DNA of 64,000 nucleotides from Paenibacillus durus ATCC 35681 (GCF_000993825.1 NZ_CP011114.1:992001-1056000); one strand, 5' to 3'; positions 45,796 through 54,613 are shown, numbered from the stretch's first letter. Made by a program: numbers and translations. The notes: generated by a model from the sequence alone, not told the origin.

Positions 45796-45921
45796 ATTAG
45801 ATATTTATCGAATCAGTGAAGCCTTAAAAATTGCCAAACAAAAAAAACTTATATATCAAGGGTTCTGTCATTTAAGTATGGTCGAGACGACAGGATTTGA
45901 GCCTGCGACCTCTTGCTCCCG
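45796..45921 (-). repeat. Copy of tRNA-Pro 3' half plus downstream flank (candidate att site)
   Basis: Positions 45879-45921 equal 53401-53443 (CCA end through the anticodon loop of tRNA-Pro) with one mismatch; the next 80 bases on the left match the flank beyond the tRNA 3' end with several changes, including loss of one arm of the tRNA terminator. Similarity ends abruptly inside the anticodon loop. Confidence 0.8.
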
Positions 45922-46010
45922 CATTAAGGGCGGCATTCCTTGTTAATCCGAAATAACCGGGACTTGAACTGTTATTAAATAAAATTTTTCACCTGAGGAA
46001 GGGTATACGA

Positions 46011-46748
46011 ATGAGAATCAAGATGGCTCTGATGGTTACCATATTAGCTTTGCTCTCCGCTTGTGTTAATAGCGTTGATAAGGAGAACTTAGCCATTCAT
46101 GTGAATAATGATACGACTACTTCTTCACCAAATTCATCTTCAATGGCTACGGAAGCAAAGAGAGAGGATAACTCGATTAGGGCAATTGGAACAAATCAAG
46201 ACGGGCGCCTACTCGTCAAGCCTGCTAGTCAAGCTAACGTAGCTACTTTAGGGGCTTCTAGTTGTCTCGGAGTAGATTCTGACCTCAGATGGTTAGGAGA
46301 CTATGAAATGTTATGGGAACCCACATCTGGTGGGGCTTCTAGAAAGGTAATGACATTTCCAATCGATTTCGAAATCGTGCAACCAAGCGATGTACCAGTC
46401 AAGATGCAGAAGTTTACCTTGGGAACAACAGATTTATTCGCATACGTTCCACGTTATACGGATTGTCACGCTCTCGAAACTTATCTATTTGGAATAAATG
46501 GTGGGAAGGCTTTCCCAATAACGTTTGAAATGAAACCTGGACAGATTTGGACGAATATAGGTCAGCTTCCGCATCATCCTTTTCAGGTATCAAATGGTGA
46601 ACTCACCATTACTGGCGGTTATGCAGCTGGTCAGGATTTCATTGATGTGTATCATTTCTATTATGATTCCAAGAAACATTCAATGATCCTGAAAAAGACA
46701 GATCAAGTTAAGCCAAATGATTTAACGGGCAGTTTACCTACTCCTTGA
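46011..46748 (+). CDS. Hypothetical lipoprotein
   Basis: 245 residues. Signal peptide with lipobox LLSAC (Cys about 18) predicts attachment to the outer face of the membrane. A Ser/Thr/Asn-rich linker follows (about 30-60); the folded part contains two cysteines that could pair (SSCLG about 84 and TDCHA about 153) and several beta-type stretches (FPIDFEIVQPSDVPVKMQKFTLG split over residues 115-137, LFAYVPRY, FPITFEMKPGQIW). I know no family for it. GAGGAAGG precedes the ATG. It is low in GC and stands alone directly beside the tRNA-derived repeat, consistent with acquired DNA. Confidence 0.6.
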   Translation: MRIKMALMVTILALLSACVNSVDKENLAIHVNNDTTTSSPNSSSMATEAKREDNSIRAIGTNQDGRLLVKPASQANVATLGASSCLGVDSDLRWLGDYEMLWEPTSGGASRKVMTFPIDFEIVQPSDVPVKMQKFTLGTTDLFAYVPRYTDCHALETYLFGINGGKAFPITFEMKPGQIWTNIGQLPHHPFQVSNGELTITGGYAAGQDFIDVYHFYYDSKKHSMILKKTDQVKPNDLTGSLPTP

Positions 46749-46900
46749 TCTTATTAAAATTATGATAGGTTACTGTCAAGTATAATCCCCACTTGTTTTT
46801 CCATGACTCAAGGCGGATATGGCATTCCATTAGTTGACCGTTTAAAGAGATAATATGTTGTCAAGACTAATTAGCACTTAAGCGGAGGAGAGGTGCCGAC

Positions 46901-47269
46901 ATGTCTGAGCAAATTCATCAATTGCTGGAGAACGTATTGCCTAATCTGAAAGGCATTATCGATGCAGAGTCCGTTATCGGAGAACCGATCCAGACACCGG
47001 ATGGTACCGTTGTGATCCCCATTTGCCGAACGAACTTTGGATTAGTGGCCGGGGGCACCGAATTCAGAGGCTCTGGTTCTTCAGTGCTGCCGTTTGGAGG
47101 AGGTATCGGAGCGGGCGTGTCCGTCACTCCCGTCGCGTTTCTCATTATCGGTCCTTCCGGAGTCCAGACGGTATCGCTTGATTCCCCCAAAGACATATAC
47201 AGCCGCATTCTTGATCTGAGTCCGCAGCTGCTCGATAAGTTGAAAAGCTTGTTGGACCGGCAACCCTGA
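46901..47269 (+). CDS. GerW (YtfJ) family sporulation protein
   Basis: 122 residues. The pattern NVIGEPI..PDGT.VIPI...FGL.AGG (here SVIGEPIQTPDGTVVIPICRTN and FGLVAGG), a glycine-rich GGGIGAGVSVTPVAFLII and the ending 'SPQLLDKLKSLL' are those of the YtfJ/GerW family. In Bacillus, YtfJ sits in the forespore/inner-coat region and is needed for proper spore germination with some germinants. The length is normal (120-150). GGAGGAGAGG lies eight bases before the ATG. Usually this gene is near scpAB/ytfI; here it is isolated between a lipoprotein and a decayed regulator, so it may be an extra paralogue. Confidence 0.85.
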   Translation: MSEQIHQLLENVLPNLKGIIDAESVIGEPIQTPDGTVVIPICRTNFGLVAGGTEFRGSGSSVLPFGGGIGAGVSVTPVAFLIIGPSGVQTVSLDSPKDIYSRILDLSPQLLDKLKSLLDRQP

Positions 47270-47274
47270 AGGAT

Positions 47275-47517
47275 ATCGATATACAAAAATTCCAGCAAAT
47301 AATCAGCGATTCTGCGAAGGGCATCCTCGTCCCGTTGATAATAAGTAAACTTACCCATTCATTTTATCTTGATCAGTCCGGCTCGCTGAAGGATCGAAAG
47401 GTACTGGGAAGCCGTCGATTACGTCATGTTCAGCTTATTTGTTATTTGGCTCACGCATACCCCAATTTCTCTCATATCAATCCCTTCATGGGGCGTAAAG
47501 TGGAGTTCCGGTTCCAT
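47275..47517 (-). pseudogene. Decayed ArsR-type HTH regulator with two in-frame stops
   Basis: In one unbroken frame from ATG 47517: LHFTPHEGIDMREIGVCVSQ, ITNKLNMT-stop-STASQYLSILQ, RAGLIKIK-stop-MGKFTYYQRDEDALRRIADYL. This is the helix-turn-helix and wing of an ArsR-family repressor ('LS.LS.HL..L..AGLV...R.G....Y...'). The two stops (TAA, TGA) are both one C-to-T change from the expected CAA and CGA. No stop follows the wing in this frame, so the 3' end is also eroded. Its ATG overlaps the stop region of the sugar ABC operon (TGATAATG), so it was once the last operon gene. Confidence 0.7.
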
Positions 47518-47519
47518 TA

Positions 47520-48389
47520 TCACCCCTTGATCGAACCGACCAAAGCACCTTTGACGAAAAAGCGTTGAAGGAACGGATACACGAACAGCACAGGCACGGT
47601 GGCGATGATGATCGTCGCGTATTTGATCGTTTCGCCGATTTTTTGCGCTTCCCCCACGCCGGTGCCGGAGGAGATCGTATCCGTCTGATTGTTAATGAGA
47701 ATTTCGCGGAGCACGAGCTGGAGCGGATACAGCGTACGATCCTGGATGAACATCGATGGGAAAAACCACATGTTCCATTTGTCGACAGCCGTATAAAGCA
47801 GGATGACGGCAATCACAGGCATGGAGAGTGGCACGACAATCCTCGTCAACATCGTAAGGTGGCCGGCACCGTCGATCTGGGCGGATTCCTCCAGGCTGGG
47901 AGGCAGTGCTAGAAAGGCCGTTCTCATAATGATGAGGTGGAACGTGTTCACTGCGAACGGAAGAAGAAGCGCCCATAACGTGTTCATCAGGCCAAGCTGC
48001 TTTACGACCAGATAGAACGGAATCATGCCTCCGCTGAAGAACATCGTCACGACCACGAAAATCATCAGAACCTTATTCCACAGCACGTTGCGCCTTGACA
48101 GGACGTAAGCCCCTAAAATGGTCATCGTCAAATTTAGGACGACCCCGCCGGCGACCAGCCGGATTGTGTTCCAGTAACCCGTCCAGACGGCCGGGTTGGA
48201 TAAAGCACGCTCGTACGCAAATGTGACGAATCCGAGAGGCTTCCAGAGAAGCCCCCGGTGGGCAAGCAGCCGATCCCCGTCGCTGAGTGAAGCGAAGAGC
48301 ACATAGAGAAGCGGATATAAGGTGACCGCGATAAGTACCGCCAGCAGCGTATAGACGACAACGTCCAACAAACGATCGGATAAGCGCAT
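47520..48389 (-). CDS. Carbohydrate ABC transporter permease, MalG/YtcP type
   Basis: 289 residues, six helices. The cytoplasmic coupling loop EESAQIDGAGHLTMLTRIVVP (about residues 188-208) is the EAA motif for docking the ATPase. The N-terminus (DVVVYTLLAVLIAVTLYPLLYVLFASLSDG) is that of the LplC/YtcP subgroup, which takes up oligosaccharides or uronic-acid-type sugars. It lies 10 bases behind the second permease in a binding protein-permease-permease operon. As in many such systems no ATPase gene is present, and a shared MsmX-type ATPase probably serves. The ArsR pseudogene follows. Confidence 0.9.
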   Translation of the reverse strand: MRLSDRLLDVVVYTLLAVLIAVTLYPLLYVLFASLSDGDRLLAHRGLLWKPLGFVTFAYERALSNPAVWTGYWNTIRLVAGGVVLNLTMTILGAYVLSRRNVLWNKVLMIFVVVTMFFSGGMIPFYLVVKQLGLMNTLWALLLPFAVNTFHLIIMRTAFLALPPSLEESAQIDGAGHLTMLTRIVVPLSMPVIAVILLYTAVDKWNMWFFPSMFIQDRTLYPLQLVLREILINNQTDTISSGTGVGEAQKIGETIKYATIIIATVPVLFVYPFLQRFFVKGALVGSIKG

Positions 48390-48399
48390 AAGTTCCTCC

Positions 48400-49362
48400 T
48401 TACCATAAACTGTTTCGGCTCACTCTGCGGCTCAAGGCATTCGCAAACAGGAGTATGGCCAAATTAATCACGGAATTAAAGAGACCGACCGCGGAGCTGA
48501 AGCTCCAGTCGAAATCGATCAGCCCTTTTCGATACACGAAGGTGGAGATCACATCCGCCGTCTCGTAGGTAACGGGGTTGTAGAGCAGGATGATTTTCTC
48601 GTAGCCGACCTCGAGCATGTTCCCGAGCCGCAGGATCAGCATGATGATAATCGTCGGTGCAAGACCGGGCAGCGTGATGCTCCACATCTGACGCAGCCGA
48701 CTTGCGCCGTCGATGCGGGCGGCCTCGTATTGCTTCGGATCAATCGCGGTTAGCGCCGCCATGTAAATAATCGATTCCCACCCTGCCCGCTGCCAAATTT
48801 CCGACAGTACATAGACGCCCCGGAAAAGGCCGGGCTGCTGAAGCATATCCTGGCCGTCCGTTCCGCTTATAAACGTGTAGACGAGATTCACGAGCCCGTC
48901 GCTTCTGGTCAGATCCTTCACAATGCCGCAGACGACGATCAATGAAACAAAATAGGGCATGTACGCGACTGTCTGGACAACATTCCTGAAGAGGCGGCTG
49001 CGCACCTCATTGATGAGCAAGGCGAGTAAGAGAGGTGCCGTAAACTCGAACAAAAGAGAGTAAGCGCTCAGCAGCAGCGTATTACGCAGCAACCGCCAGA
49101 AATAATGACCATTGACGAACGCGTAAAAGTGGTCCAGGCCGACCCATTCGCTGCCCCATATGCCTTTCATCGGCGAGAAATTCTGAAAGGCAATGACCGC
49201 TCCAACCATCGGCCAATAGAAAAATACGATGTAGTAACCCACGATGGGAAGCGCCATCAGGTAAAGCAGCTTGTTGCGTTGGAAATCCGAGGCGATACCG
49301 GGCCACCGTATCCGACCCTGAACTTTCTTTTGACGGGTGTCTGATGCCGATCTTCGTTCCAC
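48400..49362 (-). CDS. Carbohydrate ABC transporter permease, LplB/YteP type
   Basis: About 320 residues, six helices, with the coupling motif EAARIDGASRLRQMWSITLPG (near residue 205). The early LYLMALPIVGYYIVFFYWPMVG and NFSPMKGIWGSEWVGLDHF are characteristic of the LplB group. Start choice: ATG 49395 would overlap the binding-protein gene by 23 bases and lacks a ribosome site, whereas GTG 49362, 11 codons later, follows AAAGGTAGGG and clears the overlap; I prefer GTG. Second gene of the three-gene uptake operon. Confidence 0.88.
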   Translation of the reverse strand: MERRSASDTRQKKVQGRIRWPGIASDFQRNKLLYLMALPIVGYYIVFFYWPMVGAVIAFQNFSPMKGIWGSEWVGLDHFYAFVNGHYFWRLLRNTLLLSAYSLLFEFTAPLLLALLINEVRSRLFRNVVQTVAYMPYFVSLIVVCGIVKDLTRSDGLVNLVYTFISGTDGQDMLQQPGLFRGVYVLSEIWQRAGWESIIYMAALTAIDPKQYEAARIDGASRLRQMWSITLPGLAPTIIIMLILRLGNMLEVGYEKIILLYNPVTYETADVISTFVYRKGLIDFDWSFSSAVGLFNSVINLAILLFANALSRRVSRNSLW

Positions 49363-49372
49363 GGATGAGACC

Positions 49373-50995
49373 CTACCTTTGCTGGAAGCGGTCATACGCG
49401 GCTTGCTGGATTTCGATGGCCCGTTTGATATGAAGCGACTCGAGCTCCTTCACGAAGTCTTCATAGGCATTGATCGGTTCCACTCCGAGAATAATCTTCA
49501 GCGTGGTCTCGTCGACCAGCGTATTCACATCGCTCATGATGCGCGCATACTCGCTCGAATTCTCCGCTGTGATCGTCACTGGCGGGAGGACGTGCTTCAG
49601 GTTGTCGGTCTTCCAGATGTCATAGTTGTGATCCTCATTCGTCACGGCCAGGTTGTCGATCAACTCCCGGGATTCTACATAGGGACCCGGGTTGACCGTG
49701 TGGGTATAGAGAGCGAGCGCTTCGACGTAGGACAGCTTGTCCGGGTTGTTTGTGATCAGATTCGTCAGCTTCGGCTTGCCGTTCTCCAGTGTATAGGTCT
49801 CGCCTTCCGTACCATAGTTGAAAAAGCGGTAGCCCTCTTCCCCGTATGCATAATCAAGCACCTGTACAGCGAGTTCAGGGTTTTTGCTCTTGGCGGATAT
49901 TGCCGCACTGGCTTCCGCCCCGTAAGGCCATGCCAGCTGCCCGAACTTCGGCGTATCGCCTTTCTTCAGAACCGGATAGGGCGCGAAAACGAACTTGGCA
50001 TTCGGATCCTGACCGGCAAGGGCTTTCTCCCATCGATCGATGCTCGCGCCGGAAGATACCGTGGCCCCGGAACCCGAGGACGTCATATTGGCGTCGAGCG
50101 CCTTGCGGTCGGTTTGGGTAAAGTTTCGGTCCAGCAGCCCTTCCTTGTACCACTGGCTGATCGTCGTCAGGAACTGCTTGTATCCTGGCTGAAGCGGACC
50201 ATACTGCACTTGGCCGGCGTCGTCGACATAGAAATCGCGGATGACGCCGAATGCTCCGATGAACGCGCCGTCGAGAAATCCCTGCAGCGGATTCGTCTGG
50301 CTGCCGAGGGAAAGCGGTGCGGCCGATCCTTTTTTCTCCTTGAAGGCTGTCAGCACGGTATGCCATTCATCGATTGTCGCGGGCACGTCCAGCTTCAATT
50401 CCGCCAGCCAATCCTTGCGCAGCACGGGTCCCGCCCACTGCTGGGTCATTCCTCCTTCCTTGAGAAAAGGAAACGCATAGTAATCGCCGTTGTCTGTTTT
50501 CACCATCTTGTCAAGTTCCGGGTGATCCTTCAGATATTTCTTCAGGTTGGGGGCGTACTGGTCTATCAAGTCGTTCAGTCTCAAAATGTAACCGTCGTTC
50601 AGCACTTTCTCCGGACCTCCCGGCGCATTCAGCCAGTTATATTCGATAATGTCGGGCAGGTTGCCGGAAGAGAGCAGCGTGCTGAACGACTCCTTCGCCT
50701 GCGCGCTCGATACCTCGGCGAATTGAATCTTCACACCGGTCCGTTTCTGCCATGTCTGATAAAAGGGGACATCCTGGACGCTCGGTTTTAGCGTGGTTGG
50801 CGACTGCAGCCAATAGCTTAACGTCTTATCGGTCCGGATCGGATAGATGGCAGCGCCGCTGCTCGCCCCGGTTTCCGTTGGATTGGACGTCGACGGGTTG
50901 GAGTCGGAGCGTTCATTGCGCTGAGAACAAGCAGACAAGAACAACAGGATGGATAGAGTCAGCAGCAGCGGGACGGATCGAATTGAATTTCTCAT
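49373..50995 (-). CDS. Extracellular sugar-binding lipoprotein, LplA type
   Basis: 540 residues. Signal peptide with lipobox LFLSAC (Cys about 23), then a polar linker and a type-1 extracellular solute-binding fold. WQKRTGVKIQFAEVSSAQAKE, SGNLPDIIEYNW and DGDYYAFPFLKEGG-like segments match the LplA/YtcQ group of large (about 500-550) binding proteins for complex carbohydrates. It leads an operon with two permeases. A divergent HxlR-type regulator starts about 150 bases away. The substrate cannot be told from sequence; there are no glycoside hydrolases alongside, which is unusual for this group. Confidence 0.88.
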   Translation of the reverse strand: MRNSIRSVPLLLTLSILLFLSACSQRNERSDSNPSTSNPTETGASSGAAIYPIRTDKTLSYWLQSPTTLKPSVQDVPFYQTWQKRTGVKIQFAEVSSAQAKESFSTLLSSGNLPDIIEYNWLNAPGGPEKVLNDGYILRLNDLIDQYAPNLKKYLKDHPELDKMVKTDNGDYYAFPFLKEGGMTQQWAGPVLRKDWLAELKLDVPATIDEWHTVLTAFKEKKGSAAPLSLGSQTNPLQGFLDGAFIGAFGVIRDFYVDDAGQVQYGPLQPGYKQFLTTISQWYKEGLLDRNFTQTDRKALDANMTSSGSGATVSSGASIDRWEKALAGQDPNAKFVFAPYPVLKKGDTPKFGQLAWPYGAEASAAISAKSKNPELAVQVLDYAYGEEGYRFFNYGTEGETYTLENGKPKLTNLITNNPDKLSYVEALALYTHTVNPGPYVESRELIDNLAVTNEDHNYDIWKTDNLKHVLPPVTITAENSSEYARIMSDVNTLVDETTLKIILGVEPINAYEDFVKELESLHIKRAIEIQQAAYDRFQQR

Positions 50996-51069
50996 AGCCT
51001 GGGGTAGTCTCCTTTATAATAAAAATTAATGTTTTCAGGGTTGAAAAGTCGGAAATAATGCAAACGTTC

Positions 51070-51099
51070 TTGTTGATTTCGATTCTGTTTTGCTATAAT
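51070..51099 (+). promoter_or_regulatory. Sigma-A promoter of the hxlR-type gene
   Basis: TTGTTG (51070-51075), 18-base spacer, TATAAT (51094-51099). Two direct repeats AGTTTAAT lie between it and the start codon (about 51113 and 51125) and could be regulator sites. Confidence 0.6.
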
Positions 51100-51148
51100 T
51101 CAATGTAACACTAGTTTAATAGTCAGTTTAATGAAATGGGGATACACC

Positions 51149-51511
51149 ATGATCAAATTCAGAAACCAGGAGTACGCGTGCACATCTGAAATTACGCTCG
51201 GGCTCATCAGCGGGAAATGGAAAATTTTGATCCTGAGTTATTTGTCACACAAGACCTGCCGTTTCAACGAATTGCAGAAGCTGATGCCCGAGACAACGCA
51301 AAAAATGCTGACCCTGCAATTGCGGGAGCTTGAGAAAGACGGGCTTATTATCCGAAAAGTGTACGCCGTTGCGCCGCCCAAGGTTGAATACATGCTCTCC
51401 GAGCTGGGCCGGCAGCTGATTCCGATTTTGACCCAATTATGCAAATTCGGTGCGGATTACGTTGACAGCTTTCCGTTCGACGATTCCGTTGCTCGCGATC
51501 AGCACGCCTGA
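51149..51511 (+). CDS. HxlR-family transcriptional regulator
   Basis: 120 residues from ATG 51149, eight bases after GGGGAT; an earlier ATG at 51131 has no ribosome site. The family pattern is complete: CTSEITLGLISGKWKILILSYL (Cys 11), RFNELQKLMPETTQKMLTLQLRELEKDGLIIRKVYAVAPPKVEYMLSELGRQL. HxlR-type winged-helix proteins act as dimers and often sense aldehydes, quinones or disulphide stress through the N-terminal Cys. It is divergent from the sugar ABC operon, which it may control, although HxlR regulators more often flank oxidoreductases. Confidence 0.9.
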   Translation: MIKFRNQEYACTSEITLGLISGKWKILILSYLSHKTCRFNELQKLMPETTQKMLTLQLRELEKDGLIIRKVYAVAPPKVEYMLSELGRQLIPILTQLCKFGADYVDSFPFDDSVARDQHA

Positions 51512-51523
51512 GAGGGGCCGATG

Positions 51524-52996
51524 TCAGTCGGTCCCCCGCACCGCCCCGTCAAGCAGAAACTTTGCACCGAATCCTTTGCCCGATTCGCGGGCTGATCCGA
51601 GCGCCGATCCCGCAGCACCTTCGCTGGCGACGACATTTTCCGGATACAACTTACCCAACAGAGCCCACTGCACCAGCGGATTTCCATACGCGGCAACCGA
51701 ATGAACGCCTGCCCCGACCGTTACGAGTCCCGGCAAGACCAGGATCGAATCGGCCTCATAAACAGGCAGGTCCGGTTCTCCGCCTGAAGAATCCGGCTGC
51801 TCCGCATCGGGATTCTCCCGCCGCGGCCGGTACAGGTAGCGGTGACCTCTCAGTGCCTGCCCGAGATCCACGGCGTATTGCCTCTCGGGAGTCAGCAATA
51901 TCAGCTGCAGTTGCACACGGCCGGAATCGGTTGAGACGGGGACGAGTCCGGCTTCGCGAATGGCTGCAAGAGACGGAGGCGAACTTGACGAACCGGTCCG
52001 CTCCGAAGGAGCGGATTCCAGCGCACTTCGCTGCGCGGCATAATAATCGTCCAAAGCATAGTCGAATGTCGCCGGCTCCGGAAAATCGGTCATGCCCGCC
52101 TTGTACGTCCAGACGGGATGCCAGCGGAGAAGGGCCTTCGAAGCGGTAGCGATCGGCCTCCCGATGGAGGCGGGGAGGATCGTGCCGAGACGATATTGGA
52201 ACCCGTATCCGGCGGCGGAGAGTTCAGGACTCAGCACTCGCTGGGCATAGCGAACGATCGCCTTATGCGGAATTTTTCGGGTTAATAGCACGGCCAGAAA
52301 TTCATTGCGAGCTTCTTCCAGCCACCGCAAACCTCTTTCCCGATCGGTTCCCTTGCGCTCTATGGGAACTTCTTCCCAATTTTCGAACGGAAGGAGCGCA
52401 TCCCTGAGAAGGATGAGCTGATGAAGATACTCATTGAACAATTGCATCACAGCAGGACTACCGGAAGGCCCGGTCAGCAAATGGACGACGTCCGGAGTCC
52501 ATAAGTGCTGGTCGCATCGGCTCCTCATAGTGAGGCGGCGGAGGGTGCGTTCTCCGTAACGCTTAAGCGCCGACGCTTGTCTTTCTTCTTCCCTTGCCCA
52601 ATTCGCGATAGTTTCTCCGATGCGTTTGGCCTGGTCAGACAACTCGGAACGGGAATCGTCCTCGTGTTCCGTCTTCAGCTGTTCCAGCGGCAGGACCGCC
52701 TCCCTTCCGGCCGTCGCCAAGCTTGACTGAAGATTATCCAACAGTGCTTTTGAGTTGGCTGCGTCGCCGAGTTGGATGCCGATTGCGGCGAGAATGATCC
52801 CGGCCTCGTGCACGATGTCCTTTGCCCTGTAAACTCCTTCGGGGAGTTCCCATTCCCACAGGTCCGGCAATTCTTCGACTGCATGCAAGTATTCGTTATT
52901 ACGATGCGGCAAAGGGTTGCTTATACGCGCTTTAAGATCAAGGGGAGTTCCCCATGCGATACTCCAGTTTCCCGAAGTCAGTCGATATGGAATCAT
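51524..52996 (-). CDS. Hypothetical protein, large and soluble
   Basis: 490 residues from ATG 52996, preceded by GCGAGGTG; the frame stays open 21 codons further up without a ribosome site. No signal peptide or membrane segment. The N-terminal 300 residues are helical and rich in charged residues (EELPDLWEWELPEGVYRAKD; KRIGETIANWAREEERQAS); the C-terminal third has a short Ser/Pro-rich linker (about 360) and a small beta region (VQLQLILLTPERQYAVDLGQ, ILVLPGLVTVGAG). I recognise no catalytic motif and no family. It converges with the HxlR gene 12 bases away and ends the segment bounded by the tRNA repeats. Confidence 0.6.
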   Translation of the reverse strand: MIPYRLTSGNWSIAWGTPLDLKARISNPLPHRNNEYLHAVEELPDLWEWELPEGVYRAKDIVHEAGIILAAIGIQLGDAANSKALLDNLQSSLATAGREAVLPLEQLKTEHEDDSRSELSDQAKRIGETIANWAREEERQASALKRYGERTLRRLTMRSRCDQHLWTPDVVHLLTGPSGSPAVMQLFNEYLHQLILLRDALLPFENWEEVPIERKGTDRERGLRWLEEARNEFLAVLLTRKIPHKAIVRYAQRVLSPELSAAGYGFQYRLGTILPASIGRPIATASKALLRWHPVWTYKAGMTDFPEPATFDYALDDYYAAQRSALESAPSERTGSSSSPPSLAAIREAGLVPVSTDSGRVQLQLILLTPERQYAVDLGQALRGHRYLYRPRRENPDAEQPDSSGGEPDLPVYEADSILVLPGLVTVGAGVHSVAAYGNPLVQWALLGKLYPENVVASEGAAGSALGSARESGKGFGAKFLLDGAVRGTD

Positions 52997-53161
52997 GCTG
53001 CACCTCGCTTTCCTTTTGCTCATTATAAAAGCAGAGGCGGGCATTTGAACAGAACGCACATTTTTGTTTCAATGGATCCGTTTGGTGCGTTAGGAACAAA
53101 ATTGAAACCTCGAAAATTTACATGCATGCTTCTCCTTTTAAAAAAATTTCACAAAGCAAAA

Positions 53162-53204
53162 CACCCTTGCTTCAGTATCACAATCATACTCAAAAGCAAG
53201 GGTG
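53162..53204. terminator. Strong hairpin left of the tRNA flank
   Basis: CACCCTTGCTT (53162-53172) pairs perfectly with AAGCAAGGGTG (53194-53204); A/T-rich on both sides. The 53060-53312 stretch holds nothing else recognisable. Confidence 0.65.
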
Positions 53205-53312
53205 TTATTTATCCGCAGCGTGTCACGGAAAACGGATTCTTTTATACGGAATTTCTTACGATTTTCTCACTCACAATAATTCCTCACTAAAATTAAGAGA
53301 ATTCGGCAATAT

Positions 53313-53443
53313 ATTAGATATTTATCAAATTAGCTTGTGCAAAACTAAAAATTCCCAAACAAAAAAACCCTTGTATATCAAGGGTTCTGTCATTTAAGTA
53401 TGGTCGAGACGACAGGATTTGAACCTGCGACCTCTTGCTCCCG
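53313..53443 (-). repeat. tRNA-Pro 3' half and downstream flank, intact copy (candidate att site)
   Basis: Partner of 45796-45921. Contains the 3' half of the tRNA gene, its terminator and about 45 further bases. Confidence 0.8.
53361..53389 (-). terminator. Terminator of the tRNA-Pro gene
   Basis: AACCCTTG / CAAGGGTT stem with a short ATA-rich loop; seven A on the left are the T-run of the minus-strand transcript. Confidence 0.8.
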
Positions 53444-53477
53444 AAGCAAGCGCTCTACCAAGCTGAGCCACGTCTCG
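53401..53477 (-). tRNA. tRNA-Pro (anticodon CGG)
   Basis: 77 nt including the encoded CCA. Acceptor CGAGACG/CGTCTCG, D arm GCTC..GAGC, anticodon arm CTTGC-TTCGGGA-GCAAG with CGG at 34-36, T arm GCAGG-TTCAAAT-CCTGT: all stems pair fully. A spurious small reading frame on the opposite strand across this gene is an artefact. Confidence 0.95.
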
Positions 53478-53681
53478 TTAACGGAAATGATCGGTGATAT
53501 TTCGCTCGAACAATTAGTGATTATACGCCTGTTCGCGATTCTTGTAAAGGAGAGTTTTTACGGAAAAAGAGTTGGAAATATGAACATTGACCGCAGTAGG
53601 TTTAACGGGCGCCAGTATGTATAATGTCCTTATGAGAATTTTTAACAGGCGGTATCGTCCGCCGCATAAGGGGGAGTTAGC

Positions 53682-54464
53682 ATGGACCTGAGTTTAAAGG
53701 GGAAAAAAGCAATAGTGACCGGCGGCAGCAAGGGAATCGGCCTGGCTACGGCGATCGTTCTGGCCGGTGAAGGTGCGGATGTGGCGATCATCGCCCGAAC
53801 GCTGGAGGCGCTTCAGGCAGCCGCACGCCATATATATGAAGCAACTGGAAAGGAACCGCTGGTCATTCAGGCAGATATCTCGTCGGAGGAGGGCGCCCGG
53901 CGGGCGGTTGAGACGGCCGGAGCGCATTTTGGAGGCGTCGACATCCTGATCAATAATGCCGGAACCTCAGCGGCCAAGCCGTTCGAGGAAGTGGACGCCG
54001 ATTCCTGGGACGCCGACCTTGACCTGAAGCTGCTGGGCGCGGTGCACTGCGCGCGGGCGGCGATACCGTATATGCGGAAGGCTGGAGGCGGAGCTATCGT
54101 CAATGTCACCGCCGTTAAAGGCAAGGCTCCATCCGCCGCTTCTCTGCCAACGTCGGTCAGCCGCGCCGCCGGCCTCGCGTTGACCAAAGCGATGAGCAAG
54201 GATTTGGCCGGGGCGGGCATTCGCGTCAACGCGGTATGTATCGGCCTCATCCGAAGCGACCAAATCGAGCGGAAATGGAAGCAGGCCGCTCCTAACTTAA
54301 GCTGGGAGGAATTCTCGGCCGACCCGCGCCACGGCATTCCTCTTGGGAGAATCGGCGATGCGGAAGAGGCGGCTAAGGTGATCGCGTTCCTGGTATCTGA
54401 TGCGGCGTCATATGTTACCGGAACGTCCGTCAATATCGACGGAGGCTCTTCAGCGGTGCTGTAA
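53682..54464 (+). CDS. SDR-family oxidoreductase-like protein with altered catalytic dyad
   Basis: 260 residues, Rossmann fold, FabG-like in length. The NAD(P) site TGGSKGIG (about residues 14-21), NNAG (about 90) and the C-terminal VTGTSVNIDGG are all standard for classical SDRs. However, the usual YxxxK is replaced: in the aligned stretch LPTSVSRAAGLALTK the positions of Tyr and Lys hold Thr and Arg. This form may be a distinct SDR subgroup with unknown or altered chemistry, or a cofactor-binding protein without reductase activity. A GGGGGAG ribosome site lies seven bases before the ATG. It is monocistronic between the tRNA and the alaS leader. Confidence 0.85.
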   Translation: MDLSLKGKKAIVTGGSKGIGLATAIVLAGEGADVAIIARTLEALQAAARHIYEATGKEPLVIQADISSEEGARRAVETAGAHFGGVDILINNAGTSAAKPFEEVDADSWDADLDLKLLGAVHCARAAIPYMRKAGGGAIVNVTAVKGKAPSAASLPTSVSRAAGLALTKAMSKDLAGAGIRVNAVCIGLIRSDQIERKWKQAAPNLSWEEFSADPRHGIPLGRIGDAEEAAKVIAFLVSDAASYVTGTSVNIDGGSSAVL

Positions 54465-54613
54465 GCTGGATCGGATGAAGCCAAGAAGGAACTATGCTAG
54501 CCGCAGATAGAATGAAGAAGAGCGGCTGAGACAGCTGATTAATGCCGATTAATATAGCATATCTTTATAAGATGAACTTGAAAAAACAACATCAGGGGAA
54601 GAAGGAGCGAAGG

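Noticed and set aside
49337..50791. 484-codon open frame on the plus strand
   Set aside because: Antisense to the sugar-binding lipoprotein, which has lipobox and family motifs.
53400..53624. Small protein starting with VETTGFEPATSCS
   Set aside because: Well-known artefact of translating the opposite strand of a tRNA gene; overlaps tRNA-Pro fully.
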